From positions 682,001-746,000 of the forward strand of contig NZ_JAFEJK010000001.1 in assembly GCF_016888515.1 (NCBI RefSeq): a DNA stretch of 64,000 bases, written 5' to 3'. Positions 57,525-64,000 of this stretch are shown here, piece by piece; the first letter of the stretch is position 1, and each line of letters begins with the position of its first letter. The stretch comes from Shimia biformata. GTDB taxonomy: Bacteria; Pseudomonadota; Alphaproteobacteria; Rhodobacterales; Rhodobacteraceae. The notes beneath the pieces are model-generated. The model was not told the origin of the DNA. It saw nothing but the letters and a program-made list of their open reading frames with translations, and did no database searches. The position numbers were made by a program, and so were the translations under genes.

Positions 57525-58493
57525 ATGGGGTTTCCTCTTGCTCAGGACGGCAGCGTGACCGAGGACGCCGATACCGGCGGCTTGCTCATCACCACGGGTC
57601 AGATGGATATTCTGCTGCAATCCGACATCGGGCGCTGGACTGCGGAAACTATCCCGGGATCGTATGGCAGCGAATTGGTGATCGACGCCAATGGTGCCTG
57701 GACCTACACCGCCGACAATGACCACCCTGCAATTGATGCGTTGAATGATGGTGAAACACTGACCGAAGTTTTCACCGTGACCTGGGACGGGGGCACGACC
57801 ACGGTCACGATCACGATCAACGGCGTCACAGACCCGCCCTGCTTCGTTGAAGGTACGCTTGTCGACACGCCTCGCGGTCCGCGCCCGGTTCAGGATCTGC
57901 GTGTCGGTGACCTTGTCCTGACGCGGGATGATGGCGCTCAGCCGATCCGCTGGATCGGGGCCACCACGGTTGAACCTCTGGCCGATGATATGACGCTTCA
58001 ACCGGTGCGGTTGAAAAAGGATGCCCTTGGGGCCGGGGTGCCGGACCGGGACGTCTGTGTCTCGCCCATGCATCGGGTTCTGATCCGCACACCGCAGGTT
58101 CCGTTGTTGACCGGCGCCGACGAAGTGCTTTGCCCGGCGCGGCACCTTGTCAACGGTCGGACGGTGTTTCAGGCCGATACCGGGCCGGTCACCTATTTCC
58201 ACCTGTTCTTCGACACTCACCAGATACTGACCAGCTGCGCGCTGGAAAGCGAAAGCTTCTTTCCCGGCCACGTCGGTCTGGACGGGTTTGCGGCCGCCAC
58301 CCGAGAGGAGCTGTTCCGCCTGTTCCCCGACCTCAGAAGCCTGCCGGAAACCTATGGCCGCACGGCGCGCACGGTTTTGCGCGGATACGAAGCGCGGCTG
58401 ATCGGGCGCGACCTTGAGGCCGGACCGACGCGCGAAAACGCTCTGGGCAAACCCTCCGACTTGCCCTATCAACACCGCCACGCGGTCCCGTAG
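57525..58493 (+). CDS. VCBS-Hint domain protein
   Basis: A 322-residue protein. Residues 10-102 form a VCBS-type beta domain (GSVTEDADTGGLLIT, VIDANGAWTYTADNDHPAID, EVFTVTWDGGTTTVTITING). From Cys106 (PPCFVEGTLVDTPRGPRPVQ) to about residue 250 it is a Hedgehog/intein-like Hint domain, with VSPMHRVLIRTPQVPL and a late FFDTHQILTSCALESESFF. Such proteins may self-process at the cysteine, and relatives leave by type I secretion. Only three lysines are present, two of them adjacent (RLKKDALGAG). The start lies 1 base after the acyltransferase stop. The stop TAG lies inside tRNA-Arg. Confidence 0.85.
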   Translation: MGFPLAQDGSVTEDADTGGLLITTGQMDILLQSDIGRWTAETIPGSYGSELVIDANGAWTYTADNDHPAIDALNDGETLTEVFTVTWDGGTTTVTITINGVTDPPCFVEGTLVDTPRGPRPVQDLRVGDLVLTRDDGAQPIRWIGATTVEPLADDMTLQPVRLKKDALGAGVPDRDVCVSPMHRVLIRTPQVPLLTGADEVLCPARHLVNGRTVFQADTGPVTYFHLFFDTHQILTSCALESESFFPGHVGLDGFAAATREELFRLFPDLRSLPETYGRTARTVLRGYEARLIGRDLEAGPTRENALGKPSDLPYQHRHAVP

Positions 58494-58560
58494 CTCAACT
58501 GGATAGAGCAGCTGACTTCTAATCAGCAGGTTGAGGGTTCGAGTCCTTCCGGGATCGCCA
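58484..58560 (+). tRNA. tRNA-Arg (anticodon TCT)
   Basis: GGTCCCG at the 5' end pairs with CGGGATC before the discriminator G and an encoded CCA. The D arm is TAGCTCAACTGGATAGAGCA. The anticodon stem GCTGA/TCAGC holds the loop CTTCTAA, giving TCT. The T arm is GAGGGTTCGAGTCCTTC. The first 10 bases overlap the end of the VCBS-Hint gene, whose TAG stop is the TAG of the tRNA. Confidence 0.96.
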
Positions 58561-58670
58561 AACCCCAATCCTGCGCAAAGCACCGCGGATATCTCGCCCG
58601 TTTGCAGAAAGCGGTTCATTCCGGACCAAACAGCCGCTAGAACCCGCTTAACAAGAGCGGAGCAGTTGAC

Positions 58671-60194
58671 ATGACCACCCCAAAACCCGTTGTCCTGTGT
58701 ATCCTTGATGGATGGGGTCTGAGCAGCACGACCGATGCCAATGCACCGGCACTGGCGGCGACACCCGTTTTTGACAACTGGATGGCAACGTGTCCCAATG
58801 CAACGCTCATCACACACGGCCCGGACGTGGGGCTGCCGTCGGGCCAGATGGGAAACTCGGAAGTCGGTCACACCAATATCGGCGCGGGTCGCGTCGTGGC
58901 GATGGATCTGGGTCAGATCGACCTTGCGATCGAAGACGGTTCGTTCTTTGACAACGCCGCGATTGTCGCCTTTGCCAGGACGTTGAAAAAGACCGGCGGC
59001 ACGGCGCACCTGATGGGCGTTGTCTCGGATGGTGGGGTGCATGGGCATATCGAACATGTGCTGGCTGCGGTGCGCGCTGTGACCGGGCAGGGCGTCCCGG
59101 TTGTGCTGCACGCGGTGACCGATGGGCGTGACGTGGCACCGAAATCGGCTGACGGGTTTGTCGCCGATCTGCTGAAACGCCTGCCCGAGGGTGCACGGGT
59201 CGGGACGGTGACGGGCCGCTATTTCGCTATGGATCGCGACAACCGGTGGGACCGGGTCGAGAAGGCCTATGCCGCTATGATCCGGGGCGAGGGGCTGAAA
59301 GCCTCAGATGCAAACGCGGCAGTCGCCGCTGCCTATGAGCGCGGCGAAAGCGATGAGTTCATTCAGGCCAGCGTGATCGGAGATTACGACGGGGCCGGCG
59401 ATGGCGACGGGTTCTTCTGCCTGAACTTCCGCGCTGACCGCGCGCGGGAAATCCTATTGGCGATTGGTCAGCCGGAGTTCGACGGGTTCGACACGGGCAA
59501 GCGCCCCGAATGGGCTGCACTTTTGGGGATGGTCGACTATTCGGAAACCCACAACGGCTTCATGACCACCGCCTATCCCAAGCAGGAAATCGTCAATACC
59601 CTGGGCGAATGGGTGGCCAGGAATGGAAAGCGCCAATTCCGCCTCGCCGAGACCGAAAAATACCCGCATGTGACGTTCTTCCTGAACGGCGGCGAGGAAA
59701 CCCCGTCGGAAGGCGAGGACCGGTTCATGCCGAAATCTCCCAAGGTGGCGACATATGATCTGCAACCCGAGATGTCGGCGGATGAAGTAACCGAGAAATT
59801 TGTTGCGGCGATCGAGGAAGGGTATGACTTGATCGTGACCAATTACGCCAACCCGGACATGGTCGGGCATACCGGTGATCTGGGGGCGGCGATGAAAGCC
59901 TGCGAAGCCGTGGACCGAGGTCTCGGCGCGGTGCGAGAGGCGCTTTTGAAGGCGGGCGGTGCCATGATCGTAACTGCCGACCATGGCAATTGCGAAGTGA
60001 TGGTCGATCCCGTCACTGGCGGCCCTCATACCGCGCATACGACCAATCCGGTGCCCGTCATCCTCGTCAATGGGCCTGACGGTGCGACGCTGCGAGGCGG
60101 CGGTCGGTTGGCGGATCTTGCGCCGTCACTTCTGGACCTGATGGGGCTGGATCAGCCGCCCGAGATGACCGGGGAGAGCCTGATCCAGCGATGA
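58671..60194 (+). CDS. gpmI: 2,3-bisphosphoglycerate-independent phosphoglycerate mutase
   Basis: A 507-residue alkaline-phosphatase-superfamily enzyme interconverting 3- and 2-phosphoglycerate. The metal site and phosphorylated serine are visible: VVLCILDGWGLSSTTDANAP, SGQMGNSEVGHTNIGAGR (nucleophile Ser in GNSEVGH), HAVTDGRDVAPKSADGF, and TNYANPDMVGHTGDLGAAMK with VTADHGNCEVMVDP. The start has AGAGCGGAGCAGTTGAC upstream. It overlaps envC by 4 bases and is co-transcribed with envC and ctpA, a conserved alphaproteobacterial grouping. Confidence 0.96.
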   Translation: MTTPKPVVLCILDGWGLSSTTDANAPALAATPVFDNWMATCPNATLITHGPDVGLPSGQMGNSEVGHTNIGAGRVVAMDLGQIDLAIEDGSFFDNAAIVAFARTLKKTGGTAHLMGVVSDGGVHGHIEHVLAAVRAVTGQGVPVVLHAVTDGRDVAPKSADGFVADLLKRLPEGARVGTVTGRYFAMDRDNRWDRVEKAYAAMIRGEGLKASDANAAVAAAYERGESDEFIQASVIGDYDGAGDGDGFFCLNFRADRAREILLAIGQPEFDGFDTGKRPEWAALLGMVDYSETHNGFMTTAYPKQEIVNTLGEWVARNGKRQFRLAETEKYPHVTFFLNGGEETPSEGEDRFMPKSPKVATYDLQPEMSADEVTEKFVAAIEEGYDLIVTNYANPDMVGHTGDLGAAMKACEAVDRGLGAVREALLKAGGAMIVTADHGNCEVMVDPVTGGPHTAHTTNPVPVILVNGPDGATLRGGGRLADLAPSLLDLMGLDQPPEMTGESLIQR

Positions 60195-61333
60195 CACGGG
60201 CCGCCCTCCTCCTGATCCTTGGCCTGTGCGCGGCCGCTGCCGGGGCCGAAACGGACCCGGCTGAGGCGGCCCGCGCCGCTGCCGGTCAGCTTGAGGACGC
60301 CGCCATTGCTCTGGCCGCTGCGAATGAGGCCCGCGACCGGGTCGCCGCCCTGACCGATACGGTCAAAGCCTATGAAGCCGGTCTTGCCGCCCTGCGCGAG
60401 GGTTTGCGCCGTGCCGCCATCCGCGAAGCCCAGCTTGGGCGCCAGTTGAAAGCGCAGGAACAGGATGTGGCGCGGCTGCTGGGAGTGCTGCAATCCATGT
60501 CGGGAGGTCCACCGCCGGTGATGCTGTTGCACCCTGCTGGGCCTACGGGCACCGCGCGTTCAGGCATGATCCTGGCCGACATCGCGCCCGCACTGGATCA
60601 GAAGGCCGCGGTATTGCGACGCGATCTGGAAGAGGTCGCAATCCTGCGCGGATTGCAGGAAAGCGCCGCCCAGACGCTGCGCGATGGGTTGAAAGGCGTG
60701 CAGGACGCGCGCCAGCAGTTGTCCGAGGCTATTGCCGACCGCACGGACCTGCCTACCCGTTTCACCGATGACCCGGTCGGCACCGCGCTTCTGATCGCCT
60801 CGACCGAGACACTGGAAGGATTCGCCAGCGGGTTGACCGAAATCCAGGGCGAAGCCGATCCCGCAGCTTCTGCTGCTGCGGCTGACGTCTTTGCGCTCAA
60901 GGGGGACCTTGGGCTTCCGGTTGAGGCAAATGTCCTGCGGCGGTCAGGCGAGGCCGATGCCGCCGGCGTGCGTCGTCCCGGCCTGGTGGTCGCCACCCGG
61001 CCCGCAGCGCTGGTGACGTCCCCAACCGCGGCTACGATCCGCTATCGCGGCCCGCTTCTGGACTATGGCAATGTCATTATACTTGAGCCGGAACCGGGGC
61101 TGATGTTCGTGCTTGCCGGTCTCGATACAGTGTTTGGTGAGGCTGGTCAGGTCATCCCCGAAGGCTCTCCTGTCGGGTTGATGGGCGGGGGAAGTGACGA
61201 AATCGACGCGATCCTGTCACAGTCGGGTGAAGGCTCTGGCAATGACCGGACAGAAACGCTCTATATAGAGGTAAGAGAAAACAACGCTTCGGTGGATCCT
61301 GAAACATGGTTCCGCACCAACAAGGATAGCTAG
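60191..61333 (+). CDS. EnvC-like murein hydrolase activator, M23-type
   Basis: A 380-residue exported protein. A signal peptide is clear (RAALLLILGLCAAAAGAETD, residues 3-22). A long coiled coil follows, at about 25-200, rich in alanine and glutamate. The C-terminal part ends in a LytM/M23-like fold: TAATIRYRGPLLDYGNVIIL, PGLMFVLAGLDTVFGEAGQV and LYIEVRENNASVDPETWFR. The zinc ligands of active M23 peptidases are not evident (HxG pattern lost), so it likely activates amidases rather than cutting itself, as EnvC does. It overlaps gpmI by 4 bases; ctpA begins 1 base after its stop. Confidence 0.85.
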   Translation: MTRAALLLILGLCAAAAGAETDPAEAARAAAGQLEDAAIALAAANEARDRVAALTDTVKAYEAGLAALREGLRRAAIREAQLGRQLKAQEQDVARLLGVLQSMSGGPPPVMLLHPAGPTGTARSGMILADIAPALDQKAAVLRRDLEEVAILRGLQESAAQTLRDGLKGVQDARQQLSEAIADRTDLPTRFTDDPVGTALLIASTETLEGFASGLTEIQGEADPAASAAAADVFALKGDLGLPVEANVLRRSGEADAAGVRRPGLVVATRPAALVTSPTAATIRYRGPLLDYGNVIILEPEPGLMFVLAGLDTVFGEAGQVIPEGSPVGLMGGGSDEIDAILSQSGEGSGNDRTETLYIEVRENNASVDPETWFRTNKDS

Positions 61334-61334
61334 T

Positions 61335-62672
61335 ATGAAGAAATTTGTCGCGGCCGCGTTGGGCGGCACATTGGCCGGTGTCGTCATGGCGACCCAGGTG
61401 GCGGGTCCGCTTCTGGCGCAGGAAAGCGCCAAGACCTCGAATGTCTATGAACAGCTCGACCTATTTGGCGATATCTTCGAACGTATCCGCGCCCAATATG
61501 TAGAAGAAGTGGACGAGGGCGACCTGATCGAGGCAGCGATCAACGGTATGCTGACCTCGCTTGACCCGCACTCAAGCTATCTCTCGCCCGACGACGCCGC
61601 TGACATGCGCGTTCAGACACGGGGCGAGTTCGGTGGGCTTGGAATCGAGGTCACCCAGGAAGAGGGTTTCGTCAAGGTGGTCTCGCCTATCGACGGCACC
61701 CCAGCGGACGAGGCCGGGATCGAGGCGGGCGACTTCATCACCCATGTCGATGGCGAAAGCGTGCTGGGGCTGACGCTGGATGAAACGGTTGAGATGATGC
61801 GCGGACCGGTCGGGTCCGAGATCGTGATCACCGTCGTTCGCGAGGGCGAAGCGGAACCCTTCGACGTCACTATCGTCCGTGACACGATCAAGCTGACCGC
61901 CGTCCGGTCGCGCACCGTTGGCGACACGATTGTCCTGCGCGTGACCACGTTCAACGATCAGACCATGTCGAACCTTGAAGCCAAGCTTGCCGAACACGTT
62001 GAAGAACTGGGCGGCATGGACAAGGTCAACGGTATCGTGCTGGATCTGCGCAACAACCCCGGTGGCCTTCTGACCCAGGCGATCAAAGTTTCGGACGCCT
62101 TCCTTGAAAAGGGCGAGATCGTCTCGACCCGGGGCCGCAACCCGGCGGATGGTGAGCGTTATAACGCTCAGCCCGGTGACCTGTCGCAGGGCAAGCCCAT
62201 CGTGGTGCTGATTAATGGCGGGTCGGCTTCAGCTTCGGAAATCGTCGCCGGTGCGCTTCAGGATCATCGCCGCGCGATCGTTGTCGGCACCAAGAGCTTC
62301 GGCAAGGGGTCGGTGCAAACGGTCATGCCGCTGCGTGGAAACGGTGCGATGCGCCTGACCACGGCGCGCTACTACACCCCGTCGGGCCGGTCGATCCAGG
62401 CGCTGGGCGTCAGCCCCGACATTATCGTCGAACAGCCCCCGCGCCGTCCTGCCAGCGAGGAAGATGATGAGTCGGCAGCGCGTCAGGGCCGCTCGGAGGC
62501 CGACCTGCGCGGCAGCCTCGACAATGACAGCCTGTCCGAGGACGAGATCCGCCAGATCGAAGAGGATCGCGCCCGCGCCGAGAAAGCTGCCGAGTTGCGG
62601 CAAGAGGACTATCAGCTGGCCTATGCCATCGATATCCTCAAGGGCCTGTCGGCTCTGGGTCCGAAGGAATAG
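61335..62672 (+). CDS. ctpA: S41 family carboxy-terminal processing protease
   Basis: A 445-residue exported serine protease. The signal peptide is at residues 2-30 ([20 protein letters not shown]). The PDZ domain lies at about residues 90-175 ([40 protein letters not shown]). The catalytic core has [17 protein letters not shown], the serine in [19 protein letters not shown] and the lysine in [20 protein letters not shown] charged C-terminal tail follows. It probably degrades periplasmic proteins or peptidoglycan hydrolases with EnvC. It starts 1 base after envC and ends before a strong terminator at 62696. Confidence 0.94.
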   Translation: MKKFVAAALGGTLAGVVMATQVAGPLLAQESAKTSNVYEQLDLFGDIFERIRAQYVEEVDEGDLIEAAINGMLTSLDPHSSYLSPDDAADMRVQTRGEFGGLGIEVTQEEGFVKVVSPIDGTPADEAGIEAGDFITHVDGESVLGLTLDETVEMMRGPVGSEIVITVVREGEAEPFDVTIVRDTIKLTAVRSRTVGDTIVLRVTTFNDQTMSNLEAKLAEHVEELGGMDKVNGIVLDLRNNPGGLLTQAIKVSDAFLEKGEIVSTRGRNPADGERYNAQPGDLSQGKPIVVLINGGSASASEIVAGALQDHRRAIVVGTKSFGKGSVQTVMPLRGNGAMRLTTARYYTPSGRSIQALGVSPDIIVEQPPRRPASEEDDESAARQGRSEADLRGSLDNDSLSEDEIRQIEEDRARAEKAAELRQEDYQLAYAIDILKGLSALGPKE

Positions 62673-62695
62673 CCGTCGCACAGATTGGCATTTCG

Positions 62696-62723
62696 GAAGG
62701 GGCCGTTTGGCCCCTTCTTTTTT
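62696..62723 (+). terminator. Rho-independent terminator of the gpmI-envC-ctpA operon
   Basis: A perfect 9-bp stem GAAGGGGCC / GGCCCCTTC around the loop GTTT, followed by six T residues, 24 bases after the ctpA stop. Confidence 0.92.
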
Positions 62724-62796
62724 GCACGATGTAATCTGGGTGCGTTGCACCGATGAATGCGCCGGGCTAGGACAAGTCCAGTTGAAGGAGCCGCAG

Positions 62797-63279
62797 ATGA
62801 CACCAGAAGAAATAGCCAAGCTGCCCTATCGCCGCTGCGTGGGTGTGATGTTGATGAATGCGGCGGGCCATGTCTTTGTCGGTCAGCGCATCGACACGGA
62901 ACAACCGGCCTGGCAGATGCCGCAGGGCGGAGTCGACAAGGGTGAAGCCCCCCGCGACGCGGCGCTGCGCGAATTGTGGGAGGAAACTGGCGTTCCGGCT
63001 GATCTGGTGTCGGTGGTGGCCGAAACTGCGGACTGGATTCCCTATGACTTGCCGCATGACATCGTGCCGCGCATCTGGAAGGGGCGGTATCGCGGGCAGG
63101 AACAGAAGTGGTTCCTGTTGCGCTTCCACGGGGCGGATTCGGATGTGAATATCGCCACGGACCACCCCGAATTCTCGACCTGGCGCTGGCTGCCGCCATC
63201 TGAACTGGTGGACAATATCGTGCCGTTCAAACGCGCGGTCTATGCCGCCGTGCTTGAGGCGTTTGCCGACCATCTCTGA
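62797..63279 (+). CDS. rppH: RNA pyrophosphohydrolase
   Basis: A 160-residue Nudix hydrolase that removes pyrophosphate from 5'-triphosphorylated RNA and so triggers mRNA decay. The Nudix box covers residues 44-66 ([20 protein letters not shown]) with the catalytic REx2EE at Arg58, Glu59, Glu62 and Glu63. Other RppH blocks are [20 protein letters not shown] and [39 protein letters not shown]. The ATG at 62797 has GAAGGAG 7 bases upstream; an earlier in-frame start would overlap ctpA. A terminator precedes it, so it has its own promoter. Confidence 0.94.
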   Translation: MTPEEIAKLPYRRCVGVMLMNAAGHVFVGQRIDTEQPAWQMPQGGVDKGEAPRDAALRELWEETGVPADLVSVVAETADWIPYDLPHDIVPRIWKGRYRGQEQKWFLLRFHGADSDVNIATDHPEFSTWRWLPPSELVDNIVPFKRAVYAAVLEAFADHL

Positions 63280-63353
63280 AGGTCTCCCGTCCATCGTCAG
63301 GGCCTGTCGGCCCGTCCTCTGGCTGGGCAGGGCGCCGCGCTGACGCGCGTCGT

Positions 63354-63392
63354 GCCTCCGGCGGAGGTATTTGGGGCAAGAGGAAGCGGGGG
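63354..63392 (+). repeat. Dispersed intergenic element (copy C)
   Basis: GCCTCCGGCGGAGG, a short self-complementary hairpin, is followed by TATTTGGGGCAAGAGGAAGC and GGGGG. The part after the hairpin matches the elements at 15540-15599 and 23426. It lies between rppH and dnaE2. Confidence 0.6.
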
Positions 63393-63403
63393 ACTCGAAA
63401 TGA

Positions 63404-63418
63404 GAACAAAAAGTGAAT
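63404..63418 (+). promoter_or_regulatory. Putative LexA (SOS) box upstream of dnaE2
   Basis: GAAC-AAAAAGT-GAAT matches the alphaproteobacterial LexA pattern GAACN7GAAC (read on the other strand as GTTCN7GTTC) with one mismatch. It ends 16 bases before the dnaE2 ATG. DnaE2 genes are LexA targets in other alphaproteobacteria. Binding here is inference. Confidence 0.5.
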
Positions 63419-63434
63419 ATACTGCCGAGTCACC

Positions 63435-64000
63435 ATGCTAGCCGAACTGTCGATCACGTCGAATTTCACCTTTCTCACCGGGGCGTCGCACCCCGAGGAA
63501 TATATGCGCCGTGCCGCCATGGTCGGGCTGGATGCGATTGCGATTGCGGATGAAAACTCGGTTGCGGGCATCGTGCGGGCACATGCCGAGGCGCGCGAGA
63601 TCGCGCGGCGGGTGGCCGAGAGGCGGCGGTTTGATGATGAGGTCGGGCTGATCGGGCCGCCCTGTCCCGAGGGCTGTGATCCCGGGCCGTCGATGCCGAT
63701 TTATGCCACGCCGCGGCTGATTCCGGCGGCGCGGCTGGTTCTGGCGGATACGCCGGACGTGACGGCCCTGCCCGAGAACAGGGCGGGCTGGGCCAGCCTG
63801 TGCCGGATGTTGTCGCGCGGGCGGCTGCGGGTCGAGAAGGGGCAGTGTCATCTGACGCTGGATGACCTTATGGAGAACGGCGACGGGCTGTGCCTGATCC
63901 TGCATCCCCATCCCCATGCCCGCCACGTGGCACGCGGCGCGGGCGGGTGGGCACCACATCTGAACCGCCTGAAGCGGCGCTTTGCCGGACGGCTGTGGCT
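63435..64000 (+). CDS. dnaE2: Error-prone DNA polymerase DnaE2 (ImuC), 3'-truncated by the window edge
   Basis: The first 188 codons of a DnaE2-type polymerase, the mutagenic translesion enzyme of the SOS response. The N-terminal PHP domain is clear: MLAELSITSNFTFLTGASHP, MVGLDAIAIADENSVAGIVR, ATPRLIPAARLVLAD and CLILHPHPHARHVA. The full protein is about 1050-1150 residues, so most is outside the window. A near-consensus LexA box lies just upstream. The genes imuA and imuB, often directly before dnaE2 in other genomes, are absent here; rppH occupies that place. Confidence 0.9.
   Translation, partial: MLAELSITSNFTFLTGASHPEEYMRRAAMVGLDAIAIADENSVAGIVRAHAEAREIARRVAERRRFDDEVGLIGPPCPEGCDPGPSMPIYATPRLIPAARLVLADTPDVTALPENRAGWASLCRMLSRGRLRVEKGQCHLTLDDLMENGDGLCLILHPHPHARHVARGAGGWAPHLNRLKRRFAGRLW

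Noticed and set aside
58484-58560. tRNA-Arg as an integration site of a genomic island
   Set aside because: Integrases usually recombine at the 3' end of a tRNA. Here the HlyC/Hint module is on the 5' side, no integrase is seen, and no duplicated tRNA fragment was found in the window.
57315-59111. A 598-codon minus-strand frame spanning HlyC, Hint, tRNA-Arg and gpmI
   Set aside because: It runs through a tRNA gene and is opposite three supported genes; the peptide is compositionally typical of a shadow frame.

Overview
The window is chromosomal DNA of a high-GC alphaproteobacterium, almost certainly a member of the Rhodobacteraceae (Roseobacter group). The grounds are the gene order ubiB-ubiE-mutM-enoyl-CoA hydratase-rpsT-dnaA-dnaN-recF-gyrB, the presence of families typical of this group (COQ9, DUF1467, DUF6455, YtoQ, VCBS/Hint proteins with an HlyC-type acyltransferase), and a short intergenic element (core roughly GAGTATTTGNNNCAAGAAAGAAG) that I associate with Rhodobacteraceae genomes. 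Nearly all of it is densely packed core genome. I see no insertion sequence, prophage, CRISPR array or rRNA operon. Two tRNA genes are present: Gln(TTG) on the minus strand and Arg(TCT) on the plus strand.

Layout. 1-8063: a 5'-truncated YtoQ gene, two mechanosensitive channels (mscL, an MscS-type protein), alanine dehydrogenase divergent from an Lrp/AsnC regulator, a three-gene ECF41-type sigma factor module (membrane protein, CxxC partner protein, sigma factor), a GMC oxidoreductase with a flavodoxin-like protein, and rpsU. 8171-17914: COQ9, a quinone oxidoreductase, a split MnmC pair (FAD oxidoreductase and MnmD methyltransferase, divergent), a DMT transporter, a soluble lytic transglycosylase, dapA, and ubiB/ubiE. 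18092-27066: mutM, enoyl-CoA hydratase, rpsT and the replication block dnaA-dnaN-recF-gyrB. 27120-34650: an SMP-30 lactonase, acnB, and a copper regulon (copA preceded by a CueR-type promoter, cueR, and a DUF411 protein). 34814-45286: tRNA-Gln, acyl-CoA dehydrogenase, agmatinase-family ureohydrolase, carB, pabB-pabC, a CPBP membrane protease and aspS. 45463-56883: a DUF1800/DUF1501 secreted pair, an acetyltransferase, a response regulator, methylmalonyl-CoA epimerase, DUF1467 overlapping an EI24-family protein tail to tail, a nitroreductase, a histone-deacetylase-like enzyme, small conserved proteins, an M48 lipoprotein protease, three tandem DUF6455 cysteine proteins, dgkA and a BKACE enzyme. 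57038-64000: an HlyC-like acyltransferase with a VCBS-Hint protein whose stop codon lies inside tRNA-Arg, then gpmI-envC-ctpA, rppH and the start of dnaE2.

The clearest functional groups are ubiquinone biosynthesis (ubiB, ubiE, COQ9), replication and repair (dnaA, dnaN, recF, gyrB, mutM, dnaE2), copper homeostasis (copA, cueR, DUF411), p-aminobenzoate synthesis (pabB, pabC) and cell-wall turnover (slt, envC, ctpA, dapA). The least explained loci, and so the best candidates for something undescribed, are the HlyC/VCBS-Hint pair at tRNA-Arg, the three tandem four-cysteine DUF6455 proteins, and the ECF41 module. Promoters, operators and terminators were read by eye. Functions rest on motif recognition and context, without any database search.
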